A DNA stretch of 32,351 nucleotides from positions 1 through 32,351 of the forward strand of contig JAHHHP010000064.1 of the NCBI GenBank assembly GCA_019359275.1, read 5' to 3'. The translations under genes were made by a program, and so were the position numbers. Under the pieces are notes generated by a model. It did no database searches, had not been told where the DNA came from, and saw only the letters and a program-made list of their open reading frames with translations. This DNA comes from Myxacorys chilensis ATA2-1-KO14 (GTDB taxonomy: Bacteria; Cyanobacteriota; Cyanobacteriia; Leptolyngbyales; Leptolyngbyaceae). How positions within the stretch are numbered: position 1 is the first letter of the stretch; each line of letters opens with the position of its first letter. Positions 1-7,300 of the stretch are shown here, in pieces.

Positions 1-127
1 CTTCATCAGTTGACGACCCCGGTTCCTGATTCACTATGCCGTAGTCGTGAACACAGGTGCGGTGCAATTCGCGTGGCTTGCGGTTGTTTTCTTCTGTTCT
101 CTCAACTTAACCCGCAACTTGGATTAG

Positions 128-163
128 TAGAAGGCGGACTAGTTAAAGCCAATCCGCCTTCTA
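128..163. terminator. 11-bp stem-loop, possible terminator
   Basis: TAGAAGGCGGA (128-138) is perfectly complementary to TCCGCCTTCTA (153-163) across a 14-base loop. There is no long T-run on either side, so intrinsic termination is plausible but not proven. It could equally protect the 3' end of a transcript entering from the left edge. Confidence 0.45.
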
Positions 164-271
164 TTATGTAAGATTCTCTATGTAAAACTTACGGTGTAAA
201 AAGAGTCCGAGCAATCAGACTGTTAGTAATCAAATTCAATCTAAAAAATGCTCCCGATGCTAAACAATTAA

Positions 272-299
272 TAAGGGCACAGCAATGCCATGCCCTTAC
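272..299. repeat. Dispersed 28-bp palindromic repeat, copy A
   Basis: An imperfect palindrome whose arms are TAAGGGCA and TGCCCTTA. The same element recurs at 22875-22902 with 25 of 28 bases identical. Both copies are in spacers. Short palindromes of this kind are common as dispersed intergenic repeats in cyanobacteria; a role in mRNA ends is inference. Confidence 0.7.
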
Positions 300-403
300 T
301 AAGATCTGCCGCATAGACAAGAATCTGAACCAATTAGATTGTTATTTGAACCAACTACTCTCTAACAAAACAGAATTGATGAAGGTGAACTAAAGCCAAA
401 TAT

Positions 404-661
404 CTAAGCGGTAACGGGGACTTCCAGTTTCGTAGGACGGTAGCGGTTGTACGCTATCTTACGCAGAGAGGTTGAACACTCAAACTCTTGCTTAATCCAG
501 TCAAAGCCTTTGTGAACACAGGAAGGACATACTTCTCCGCTAGCTGTCCCCTGATCATCACACAAAATGATTTTGGCTTGACCTAGCTCAAACAATTGGC
601 TACAGACACAGCAGGACTGGGAGCCTTGCTTCAAGCTATTACACTCAATTTGAAGTTGCAT
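404..661 (-). CDS. Small double zinc-knuckle protein, conserved hypothetical
   Basis: An 85-residue protein with two CxxC pairs, Cys17-Cys20 (a third Cys at 18 adjoins) and Cys45-Cys48, about 25 residues apart. This is the pattern of a small zinc ribbon or treble clef. Acidic and hydrophobic residues between the pairs and the motif GEVCPSC followed by a KGFDWI stretch resemble short cyanobacterial hypothetical proteins I recall. There is no membrane segment or signal peptide. The start is an ATG at the far end of the frame. The gene stands alone on the minus strand, about 400 bases downstream of the histidine kinase, with no evident operon partner. The function is unknown; zinc binding is inferred from the cysteines only. 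The base composition is similar to that of its neighbours. Confidence 0.65.
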   Translation of the reverse strand: MQLQIECNSLKQGSQSCCVCSQLFELGQAKIILCDDQGTASGEVCPSCVHKGFDWIKQEFECSTSLRKIAYNRYRPTKLEVPVTA

Positions 662-1059
662 AATCTAAAAAGGTTTGTTTAGTTTGTTATCTAATGCTGA
701 CAAGGACAACAGTAGCCGTAATTGCAGTCCTACCGCTTCTACCTTCGGCACAACATGTCTTAGCTCTTGAGAATTAGAGGATATGACTATAAAGCACTAG
801 CCGCGCCGAAACTAAACCTATCCATAGATAGAATTTCAGTTACCTAAAATCTGCCACCGATCGGTTGTATCCGTTGAGCCACTGCTTTATCTTTGCAAGG
901 AATATTTACTATAAACCGGATAAAACACGATGCAGTTAAACAAAATGCTCCTCTGGGTCACCTTGTCTTTCGTGGTTGTAGGCGAGATCGCATTGCTACT
1001 CCAGCCTGTGATCGACGTTCATTAACAATTTTCATCGACGTTAGTTTAAGCGCAGCGAC
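662..1059. other. Spacer between the zinc-knuckle gene and the histidine kinase
   Basis: About 400 bases lie between two minus-strand genes. The only coding-like element is a 31-codon plus-strand ORF at 930-1025, listed separately. No clear terminator or operator was seen. Confidence 0.5.
930..1025 (+). CDS. Candidate 31-residue single-span membrane peptide
   Basis: An ATG-to-TAA frame of 32 codons, too short for most gene finders. It encodes a short polar start (MQLNKM) followed by a strongly hydrophobic run of about 18 residues rich in Leu and Val, interrupted by one Gly-Glu, and a short polar tail ending in DVH. Its length and shape match single-span small membrane proteins such as photosynthetic small subunits, but I do not recognise it as any of them (not PetG, PetL, PetM, PetN or PsbM). 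There is no good Shine-Dalgarno sequence in front of it. It lies antisense to nothing, in an otherwise empty spacer. It may be chance. Confidence 0.25.
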   Translation: MQLNKMLLWVTLSFVVVGEIALLLQPVIDVH

Positions 1060-2499
1060 TTAAGCGGATCCAGCCAAGGTCACCACGCGAGGAAGCTGCA
1101 CACAAAACGTTGTTCCTTGACCCAACATGCTCTCAACTGAGATTGTTCCTTGCATCAGTTCCACGAGGGCATGAGTAATCGAGAGTCCTAACCCCGTTCC
1201 TGCGTGCTGACGGCTCAGCGACTGACTCAACTGGCAAAACGCTTGAAAGACAGCCTTTTTATCAGACTCAGCGATGCCAATTCCGGTATCTTGAACCGCG
1301 ATCGCAATGCGGTCTTCTGGAAGTTCTCGCACCGAGAGCGTCACTGCGCCGCGATCGGTGAATTTAATGGCGTTAGAAAGTAAATTAGCAATCACCTGTT
1401 TCAATCGAATTGGATCATTTTCAACCAGAAGACTGGTTTGAGGCAATTCGACCTGCAACGCTAAATTTTTGCGCCTTGCCAACGGGCGCATCTCTTCTAC
1501 CGTCGTTGTAATCAAGTCTGTCAAGTCGAGTGGTTCTACCTTCAGTTGCAGGCGCTTAGACTGAAGCTGAGCATGGTCAAGAATGTCTTCAACCAGCGCG
1601 AGAAGATGATGACTGCTGCCAACAATGCGCTCTGTCATGTCGATCAATTGCGGATCGTGCTGCGCTTGAAACCGTCGCAGCAGCAGTTGAGAAAAGCCAC
1701 TCACGATGTGAATTGGAGTTCTTAATTCGTGAGACATCACCGCTAGAAACTGCGCCTTGAGCCGATCGACTTCTGCAACCTGTTGGTTAGAAGCTTTTAG
1801 GCTTTGAGCCTGAGTTGCGGCTTGCTTGTAAGGCGTAATGTCAAGCAGTTGCCAGTGCAGTTTGACCGGAATGCTGTCTTCGCTCCGCACAACGGATACA
1901 GTGAGTGCTGTAGAAAATTCTGAACCATCCTCACGCTGGAGCCTCACTTCCCACTCCGCCTCAGAACAGCCTTGCTTCAGTTGCGCCAGATTTGACGCAA
2001 ATACAGATTGGTCAGCACTCGCAATGAAATGGCTGAACGGTTTTCTGAGCAGTGCCTCCGATTCAGCCTTCAGTAACCGAGTCGCTGCACGATTGGCGTC
2101 GAGAATTTTGCCCTCAGCATTAGTGATGACGTAGCTAGCGGGTGCACACTCAAATAGCTCACGATAGTAGGCATATTGCGATTCTTGAGTCTTGTGAGCA
2201 GCATTCAACTCTTGATTTTGATGCTGCAATTCGGTTTGCGCGGTGTGTGACTGCACCAACGTTGACCAAAATTTTTCTAACAACTGATTCAAGCCATCTT
2301 CGCCCGACGACGATTGCCCTGACGAAGTGTGAAAGTTGTCGTAGAGTTCTTGGCTTTGTTTCTGAAGCGCTTCTAGGGTTTTAGGGAGACGACGAGAACG
2401 ATCGGGATTCATAACGCTGCACAAAAAAGCTTTATAAATAAGGTCAAGTTGAAATTTCTCAGCGAGTAAGGGTGGCTCCTCTGAATGTGCGCATTTCAT
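1060..2499 (-). CDS. PAS-domain sensor histidine kinase
   Basis: A 479-residue soluble two-component kinase. The N-terminal ~100 residues are helical and probably coiled coil (Gln/Glu-rich around 80-110). One PAS domain spans about 105-225. A HisKA dimerisation domain contains MSHELRTP with phospho-acceptor His257. The HATPase domain has the N box around Asn376 (NLLSNAIKF), the G1 box DTGIGI near 404-409 and the G2 box GTGLGLS near 434-440. All boxes are intact, so it should be active. There is no transmembrane segment, so it probably senses a cytoplasmic ligand or redox signal through the PAS domain. It ends shortly after the ATPase domain with no receiver, and no response regulator is adjacent, so its partner is elsewhere. 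The ATG at 2499 is the longest choice; an ATG at 2412 (Met30) is an alternative. Confidence 0.93.
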   Translation of the reverse strand: MKCAHSEEPPLLAEKFQLDLIYKAFLCSVMNPDRSRRLPKTLEALQKQSQELYDNFHTSSGQSSSGEDGLNQLLEKFWSTLVQSHTAQTELQHQNQELNAAHKTQESQYAYYRELFECAPASYVITNAEGKILDANRAATRLLKAESEALLRKPFSHFIASADQSVFASNLAQLKQGCSEAEWEVRLQREDGSEFSTALTVSVVRSEDSIPVKLHWQLLDITPYKQAATQAQSLKASNQQVAEVDRLKAQFLAVMSHELRTPIHIVSGFSQLLLRRFQAQHDPQLIDMTERIVGSSHHLLALVEDILDHAQLQSKRLQLKVEPLDLTDLITTTVEEMRPLARRKNLALQVELPQTSLLVENDPIRLKQVIANLLSNAIKFTDRGAVTLSVRELPEDRIAIAVQDTGIGIAESDKKAVFQAFCQLSQSLSRQHAGTGLGLSITHALVELMQGTISVESMLGQGTTFCVQLPRVVTLAGSA

Positions 2500-2919
2500 T
2501 AGTCTCGTTGGTCAAAGCAAGTTTCGCTTGGCTCAAGAAGACAATAACTTAAGAGACCAAATTTGAAGGACTATAAAAATGGTTTGAAGAAATTGCCTTA
2601 GAAGCTGATCTGAGTAATGGGTGTAGAAATGGGAACGCTCTGTCAGTTTGACTGCCCGAAAAGCGCTGCCTGATCATTAAAGTAGTTTTTATGATGTTGA
2701 GGGAATGCAATGTGATAAAGCATGGCTTTACCAATCGCATTTCCTAACACCTCCTATTTTGCTTTGTTCTAAAATTCTTGAATCTAGACTAGGGCTGAGA
2801 TGGAGCATTATTTGAGCTAAGCCGCGATCGTTTGCGTCTATCTATAGTTATATGTAAAGCTTTGTAACGTTTTTCGGAAACCTCGATCGCACCGTTGATT
2901 CCACTAGGACTGAAACATT
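2500..2919. other. Divergent spacer, histidine kinase and TPR gene promoters
   Basis: This stretch separates the minus-strand kinase from the plus-strand TPR gene and must hold both promoters. I see AT-rich stretches but no promoter hexamers or operator convincing enough to call. A 63-codon minus-strand frame at 2549-2740 shows no protein-like character and was left out. Confidence 0.4.
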
Positions 2920-2925
2920 GGGGAG
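2920..2925 (+). promoter_or_regulatory. Ribosome binding site fixing the TPR gene start
   Basis: GGGGAG lies 8 bases before the ATG at 2934. It decides for that ATG over the in-frame TTG at 2895, which has no such signal. Confidence 0.7.
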
Positions 2926-2933
2926 TCAGCATC

Positions 2934-3716
2934 ATGAGAGCCGTGACGAACGCAATTGCTGTAGGATTAACCGCCACTATTTTGAGTGCAATGCCTATTC
3001 AAGCGGTTCGAGCCTTACCCGTTCAGGTGGCTGCTCAAACGTCTAATTGGGTGAGTCAAGGTTCAGAACAGGTAAAAAGAGGAGATCTGGCGGGCGCGAT
3101 CGCATCGTACACGCAAGCGATTCAACTCAACTCTCGCAATACAGAAGCTTACGTTTCTCGTGGATTAGCTCGGGCAGATTATGGAGACCTGCGTCGCGCC
3201 TTTGCTGACTTCAATCAAGCTCTCAAACTGAATCCTAAACACGCCAAAGCCTTTTTTCATCGCGGAGAAATGCGAGCGGCAATGGGCGATTTACCGGGAG
3301 GATTAAAGGATTTAGATCAAGCCATTCGCCTCCGACCAAATTATCCTGAAGCCTTTAATCATCGCGGCATTCTTCGGGCAGAAATGGGAGATATTAACGC
3401 TGCGATCGCAGATATCAACCAAGCGGTCAAGCTAAAACCGACTTACACTGATGCGCTCTACAATCGCGGTAGAGCCAAGACAGAACGCGGAGACACGACT
3501 GCCGCGATCCAAGATTACACCCAAGCGATTCGCCTCAATACTCAGTTAGCCGAAGCCTATGGCAGTCGCGGCTTGATTTACGCCCAAAAGGGAAATAAAT
3601 CTGCTGCGTTGCAAGACTTAAATACTGCCGCACAATTATTTCAACGCCAAGGCAACCCCGAAAACTATCAGCAAACGCTGGCATACATTGAGCAAATTCA
3701 AGATGTTGATCGATAG
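2934..3716 (+). CDS. Exported TPR-repeat protein
   Basis: A 260-residue protein starting at the ATG with a good ribosome binding site. The N-terminus (MRAVTNAIAVGLTATILSA) has a positive charge followed by a hydrophobic core and then small residues around AAQ (about 35-37), fitting a Sec signal peptide. From about residue 38 onward it is six consecutive 34-residue tetratricopeptide repeats. They are recognised by the recurring pattern of G-D-x-x-x-A in the first helix turn and Y/D-x-x-Q-A-I-x-L-N/P at the end of each unit. TPR proteins are protein-interaction scaffolds; in cyanobacteria many sit in the periplasm or thylakoid lumen. There is no enzymatic domain, so the partner is unknown. A stem-loop directly follows the stop codon and the gene appears monocistronic. 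A longer version starting at TTG 2895 is possible but less likely. Confidence 0.85.
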   Translation: MRAVTNAIAVGLTATILSAMPIQAVRALPVQVAAQTSNWVSQGSEQVKRGDLAGAIASYTQAIQLNSRNTEAYVSRGLARADYGDLRRAFADFNQALKLNPKHAKAFFHRGEMRAAMGDLPGGLKDLDQAIRLRPNYPEAFNHRGILRAEMGDINAAIADINQAVKLKPTYTDALYNRGRAKTERGDTTAAIQDYTQAIRLNTQLAEAYGSRGLIYAQKGNKSAALQDLNTAAQLFQRQGNPENYQQTLAYIEQIQDVDR

Positions 3717-3726
3717 GCAAAGCGAT

Positions 3727-3763
3727 TCTTTGGAGTTTCGCGTCACGAATCGCGCTCCAAAGA
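3727..3763 (+). terminator. Stem-loop downstream of the TPR gene
   Basis: TCTTTGGAG (3727-3735) pairs with CTCCAAAGA (3755-3763), with partly complementary CGCG bases inside the loop. It begins 10 bases after the TPR stop codon. No T-run follows, so it may be a terminator or an RNA-stabilising hairpin. Confidence 0.5.
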
Positions 3764-3877
3764 CTTTGCGACGCCAATCGTAGAGGATGAGCAAACAAGC
3801 CTGAGCGGCAAATCGCTTAAGTTATTCAAAAAATTAAAAACAAAATTTTATAGCGCGAAGCCGTAACAAAACATTGA

Positions 3878-4069
3878 TGCTTTGTTACTGAAACCTTCGG
3901 GCTTATTCTTGCGTCAGCCCTAATCGGGAGAGCCGTTACTCCTCTCAAGGAATCTTTTCCTGAACTAGATCCCAAATAGATCCAAGTCGTGATCGAAAAC
4001 TTCCAGAAATACCTAGAGCGATGGAGGAGAGTAAGACAACGTGAATTTGATCAAATCTTTGGTCACTAA
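3878..4069 (+). pseudogene. Possible remnant of a small gene, interrupted by TAG
   Basis: Reading one plus-strand frame from 3878 to the TAA at 4067-4069 gives protein-like sequence with a single TAG at 3977-3979. Before the stop there is a hydrophobic stretch followed by LKESFPELDPK. After it there is an amphipathic helix-like segment (VVIENFQKYLERW, then RQREFDQIFGH). The two halves look like continuous coding sequence if the TAG were a Lys or Gln codon. There is no ATG, no ribosome binding site, and the 5' edge overlaps a small hairpin (3863-3888). I do not recognise the family. This may be chance. Confidence 0.2.
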
Positions 4070-4412
4070 AGTTAAACCATGACGTTGAACAAACCGTCTC
4101 GCCCAGGATTATGAATTAGATGCAGACCGAAATTTGCCCTCACCCTAACCCTCTCTCTCAGGAGAGGGAACAAGATTGGGGATAAGGGCAGCAGCACTGT
4201 CAGTGACTACTAAATTTAATCAGTCACCAAATTCAAATTCTTAGAGACGAATTCATTAAATCTACAGCGTCCATAGCCGGTTCGCTTGGTGCAAATTGCT
4301 AGAGATCAGCGATCTTTCAGAGATTGCAAAGCAATTGCATCGGCAAGTTTATTGTGTGAGGAAATATTTTGTGCGCGAGTCTTTAAATCTGCGTTGAAGG
4401 ATGCACAACCCG
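4070..4412. other. Repeat-containing spacer before the amidase
   Basis: No gene was seen. It holds a CCCTCTC/GAGAGGG hairpin repeat (listed separately) and a weak dyad GTGACT (4203-4208) / AGTCAC (4222-4227). The regulatory cluster at 4413-4451 follows. Confidence 0.5.
4136..4179. repeat. CCCTAACCCTCTC-type intergenic hairpin repeat
   Basis: CCCTCTC (4149-4155) pairs with GAGAGGG (4162-4168) over a 6-base loop, preceded by GCCCTCACCCTAA. I recall this sequence type as a frequent dispersed intergenic repeat in cyanobacterial genomes. Only one copy is seen in this window, so the repeat status rests on that recollection. Confidence 0.5.
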
Positions 4413-4451
4413 TTTAGCAATGCTAAATCAACGCTAAATCAATGCTAAATG
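4413..4451 (+). promoter_or_regulatory. Dyad plus three tandem 11-bp repeats upstream of the amidase
   Basis: TTTAGCA-A-TGCTAAA (4413-4427) is a perfect palindrome. It overlaps three head-to-tail 11-bp units: AATGCTAAATC (4419-4429), AACGCTAAATC (4430-4440) and AATGCTAAATG (4441-4451). One helical turn per unit suggests a cooperative protein-binding site. It lies 39-77 bases before the preferred amidase ATG at 4490. No regulator is identified. Confidence 0.45.
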
Positions 4452-4489
4452 CTTTGCAATCTGCAACGTCTATCAACACGATACAATCC

Positions 4490-5707
4490 ATGAAAAATCC
4501 ATTGAATCGCTCTTCAGAAGTAAATACGGCGCTCAAGATCAAAGGCAGTCTCTATGCCCTCTTGCCGTTTGCCCTTTTCTTGCTTGCTGCCCCGGCACAA
4601 GCCGCCCGCTTGCAGTCTTGGCGATTCAATCCTGCACAAAATCAGCTAAATTTCACCACCGATGAAGGCGTTCAACCAAAAGCACAACTGATCGCAAATC
4701 CGACGCGGCTGGTGGTGGACTTACCAGGCGTTACTCTGGGGCGTCCGGCAGTGTCAGAATCTTACACGGGCAACGTGCGATCGCTGAGAGTCGGACAGTT
4801 CGATCGCGGTATTACTCGCCTTGTGGTTGAACTTGCGCCGGGATACACGCTCGATCCGGCCCGAGTAAAATTTCAAGGCACAACAGCGCAACAGTGGTCA
4901 GTTCAATTACCTGCGCTGCAACTGGCGAGTACCGGAATTCCCGGTTCTGCTGGAACTCCAACTGCTGGGCCTCCCGGTTCTGTTGTTGTACCCACACGAC
5001 CCAACGGCGCACTATTTCCGATTCCGCCCACCAATCCGGCTCAAATTCCTGTCCCGCTTCCACCCGTCGTAAGACCAAATCCCGTTCCCCCATCTCAAAC
5101 TCCCGTCCCGCTTCCGCCCGTTGCAAAACCGAGTCCAGTTTCTCCTCCTCGCGTTCCTAACAGTAAGGCCATCGTCGTGATTGATCCGGGACATGGGGGA
5201 CCCGATCCGGGTGCAGTTGGAATCGGTGGGTTGAGAGAAAAAGATATTGTTCTGGATATCAGCAAGCAGGTTACCGCTCTACTCCAGCAGCAGGGCATTC
5301 AGGCCGTCCTGGCGCGATCGTCCGATGTTGATCTCGACTTAGAACCGCGAACGACTCTTGCCAATCGAATGAAGGCTACGGCGTTTGTCAGTATTCATGC
5401 CAATGCGATTAGCATGAGCCGCCCCGATATTAATGGTCTAGAAACGTACTATTATCAGAGCGGCTCCGGCCTAGCTCAAGCGATTCATCGGAACGTTTTG
5501 CAAGAGACAGGCGCTCAAGATCGAGGGGTGCGGCAAGCCAGATTTTATGTGTTGCGATACACCACAATGCCGTCTGTATTGGTCGAAGTTGGATTTGTGA
5601 CCGGACGAAACGATGCGGCGAAGTTATCAACCGCAGACTACCGAAAAAAGATGGCAACCGCGATCGCACGAGGCGTCGTGCAATATTTAGGTCAGCAAAG
5701 AGGCTAA
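4490..5707 (+). CDS. AMIN-domain N-acetylmuramoyl-L-alanine amidase (AmiC-like)
   Basis: A secreted zinc hydrolase that cleaves the bond between N-acetylmuramic acid and L-Ala in peptidoglycan. With this start it has 405 residues. They form a signal peptide (positive region, hydrophobic core, AAPAQA cleavage site near 38), an AMIN domain (about 40-120) that localises such enzymes to the wall, a Pro-rich linker of about 75 residues, and a C-terminal amidase_3 domain. Zinc and catalytic residues are visible: His in DPGHGGPDPGAVG, Glu in GLREKDIVLDI, His in FVSIHANA, and Glu in VLVEVGFVTG. In filamentous cyanobacteria AmiC enzymes split septal wall and drill nanopores for cell-cell communication; whether this copy does so is inference. 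An in-frame ATG at 4442 would add 16 residues, but it lies inside the tandem repeats and gives an overlong signal peptide. Confidence 0.93.
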   Translation: MKNPLNRSSEVNTALKIKGSLYALLPFALFLLAAPAQAARLQSWRFNPAQNQLNFTTDEGVQPKAQLIANPTRLVVDLPGVTLGRPAVSESYTGNVRSLRVGQFDRGITRLVVELAPGYTLDPARVKFQGTTAQQWSVQLPALQLASTGIPGSAGTPTAGPPGSVVVPTRPNGALFPIPPTNPAQIPVPLPPVVRPNPVPPSQTPVPLPPVAKPSPVSPPRVPNSKAIVVIDPGHGGPDPGAVGIGGLREKDIVLDISKQVTALLQQQGIQAVLARSSDVDLDLEPRTTLANRMKATAFVSIHANAISMSRPDINGLETYYYQSGSGLAQAIHRNVLQETGAQDRGVRQARFYVLRYTTMPSVLVEVGFVTGRNDAAKLSTADYRKKMATAIARGVVQYLGQQRG

Positions 5708-5715
5708 TCGATGCA

Positions 5716-5754
5716 ATTCGCTCGTAGAAACGTTCTAAGTCTCCACGAGCGAAT
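5716..5754. terminator. Stem-loop between convergent amidase and opcA
   Basis: ATTCGCTCGT (5716-5725) pairs perfectly with ACGAGCGAAT (5745-5754) over a 19-base loop. It sits in the 83-base gap between two convergent genes, so it could serve both directions. No strong T-run is present. Confidence 0.55.
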
Positions 5755-5790
5755 CATCAGATGGGTTAAGCGAGCATCATTGAGAGATCA

Positions 5791-7158
5791 TTATTGAGAG
5801 ATGATTTTTGCCGTTACTGCCATGCTCTCTTCGTATAAAACGTCCTGACCAAATCGCTGAAGCTGCTCGCTCAACAGCGTTTCCGCCTTTTGATCGTTAA
5901 TTGGCGTCACTTGGTTGATCGTGCAAGATTGAGCGCCACCTGCTGCCTCCATTCGCATGCAGCCTGTTGTCTCAGAACAGAGGACGGTACAACAGTTGGC
6001 CGCTTCATTGGTCGAGTTTAGTTTCAAACTGACCAAATCGCCAGCGACTTGTCCAGCATCGGCAGTCGGAATGCCCGCGAGTTCGGCTTCGATTAGACGT
6101 CCGTCTGAACCTGTGAGCGTGATGTACTGGAGATCATAGATATCTTCTTCTTTGCGGCGACCTGTGAATTCCCAACCTAACCGACTCGCCAGCCAGCCCA
6201 AAAACATCAGCGCTTGAGTTGGATTTCCTTTCTCGTAGTCAATTACTACCCGATCGACTTCTCGCACCGACTCCCGCCGCTCTGGAGGATCAAAGGCTTC
6301 CGCCGTCAGTTCTTGCCAAGCGGCTAATCGACGCCAATTTAAATCGACAATCTTGAGGTCATCTTGCATAAACCCCTTAAGCTTCAGCAAGTCGCCTTCT
6401 GGATCAGCCGTAAAGCGGCTAGAGTCGAAAATGATTTGGTTGCAGAGTTTTGATAGTCGCTGAAATAGCTCCTGATCAAGAGATGGAGTTGCTTTCCACC
6501 AGAGCAACCGAGGCAATTCATTAATCAGCAGCGACGACACTAGCCCGCTAACTCGCTCAAGCGCGGTTTCTGTACCCTTGAGCATGATGTACTCACAGCA
6601 GATCAGCGAGCTTTTGTTCTGTTTGTGAATCGGGCAGTAGGCAGAAACCTGAGCCGAAACGCCTTCGTCTTCGCCCGCAATGGGAAACAGCGAAATAATC
6701 CGGCAAGGATTTTGAGCCGCGATCGCATCAGCAATCCCCATGCCGCTAGCGTCTAGTGCATACTGCGGCAGCTCTTCTAGGTTGCCGCTCGATGGAATCT
6801 TGCCGTTTCGCACTGCGAGTTCCGATCGCAGTTTCTCAATCAGCTCAGGACTCGACTTTCCAGTGACCGGTAGCGAATGGGCTGACTGGGCTGCTCGAAT
6901 TGCTGCATCCGTTCGGGGTCCATCAATGCCGTCAATCGGTCCAGTATAAAACCCTAGCATTGCCAGAAGCCGCTGAGTTTCTTCTGGCTCATAAATGACC
7001 AAGGTAAAGGTAGACGCGCGCATTGCCATTAACGATGACCCATCGCCATTGGCGGCACTATAGCTCTGCCAAATCTGATGAAGTTCCGTCTCCACTTGGT
7101 CGAGCGAAACATCTTTTGGCGCTTGAAGAGAAACTAGTGGAGCAGATTGGGGAGCCAT
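5791..7158 (-). CDS. opcA: Glucose-6-phosphate dehydrogenase assembly protein OpcA
   Basis: A 455-residue allosteric activator of glucose-6-phosphate dehydrogenase, needed for full activity of the oxidative pentose phosphate pathway in cyanobacteria at night. Residues about 62-112 form a peptidoglycan-binding-like helical motif (LLAMLGFYTGPIDGIDGPRT). The rest matches the OpcA/DUF4115-free cyanobacterial form, with WWKATPSLD and the central FDSSRF. Near the C-terminus is a cysteine cluster, Cys389, Cys390, Cys394 and Cys400. The 394/400 pair has the spacing of the two cysteines reported as the thioredoxin-controlled disulfide of Anabaena OpcA, so light-dependent redox control is likely. It is the last gene of the fbp-tal-zwf-opcA cluster, 142 bases after zwf, with an inverted repeat between them. 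The start is the ATG at 7158. Confidence is high. Confidence 0.96.
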   Translation of the reverse strand: MAPQSAPLVSLQAPKDVSLDQVETELHQIWQSYSAANGDGSSLMAMRASTFTLVIYEPEETQRLLAMLGFYTGPIDGIDGPRTDAAIRAAQSAHSLPVTGKSSPELIEKLRSELAVRNGKIPSSGNLEELPQYALDASGMGIADAIAAQNPCRIISLFPIAGEDEGVSAQVSAYCPIHKQNKSSLICCEYIMLKGTETALERVSGLVSSLLINELPRLLWWKATPSLDQELFQRLSKLCNQIIFDSSRFTADPEGDLLKLKGFMQDDLKIVDLNWRRLAAWQELTAEAFDPPERRESVREVDRVVIDYEKGNPTQALMFLGWLASRLGWEFTGRRKEEDIYDLQYITLTGSDGRLIEAELAGIPTADAGQVAGDLVSLKLNSTNEAANCCTVLCSETTGCMRMEAAGGAQSCTINQVTPINDQKAETLLSEQLQRFGQDVLYEESMAVTAKIISQ

Positions 7159-7168
7159 AAGAATAAAA

Positions 7169-7299
7169 GGATGAGGGATGAAGGATGAGGGATGAAGGAA
7201 AGAAGGATCAGGATAAAGATCGTCGAAAGCTGAGTCTAGATAAATCTACAATGACTTGTAACCGACACAGCAAGCTTCATCCCTCATCCCTCATCCCTG
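7169..7299. repeat. Inverted 14-mer repeats between zwf and opcA
   Basis: The 14-mer GGATGAGGGATGAA occurs twice in tandem (7169-7182, 7183-7196). Its exact complement is at 7276-7289, extended by CTCATCCC. In the zwf-opcA transcript the arms can form a long stem around about 80 bases. This may be a mobile-type intergenic repeat, or a processing or attenuation element that sets opcA level relative to zwf. Confidence 0.7.
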
Positions 7300-7300
7300 T

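Larger units (their letters stand above)
1..403. other. Left-edge spacer without a supported gene
   Basis: No convincing gene is visible here. A frame is open from the window edge to a TAA at about 169-171, but it has no recognisable protein character and runs through a strong stem-loop, so it is not called. The stretch contains that stem-loop (128-163) and a dispersed palindrome (272-299), both listed separately. The end of an upstream gene could lie in the first 30 bases but cannot be identified. Confidence 0.5.

Noticed and set aside
1..171. Open frame from the left window edge to a TAA
   Set aside because: The translation has no recognisable domain, is rich in Cys and Arg like a shadow frame, and runs through the stem-loop at 128-163.
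2549..2740. 63-codon minus-strand frame upstream of the histidine kinase
   Set aside because: No ribosome binding site or protein-like composition; lies in a promoter spacer.
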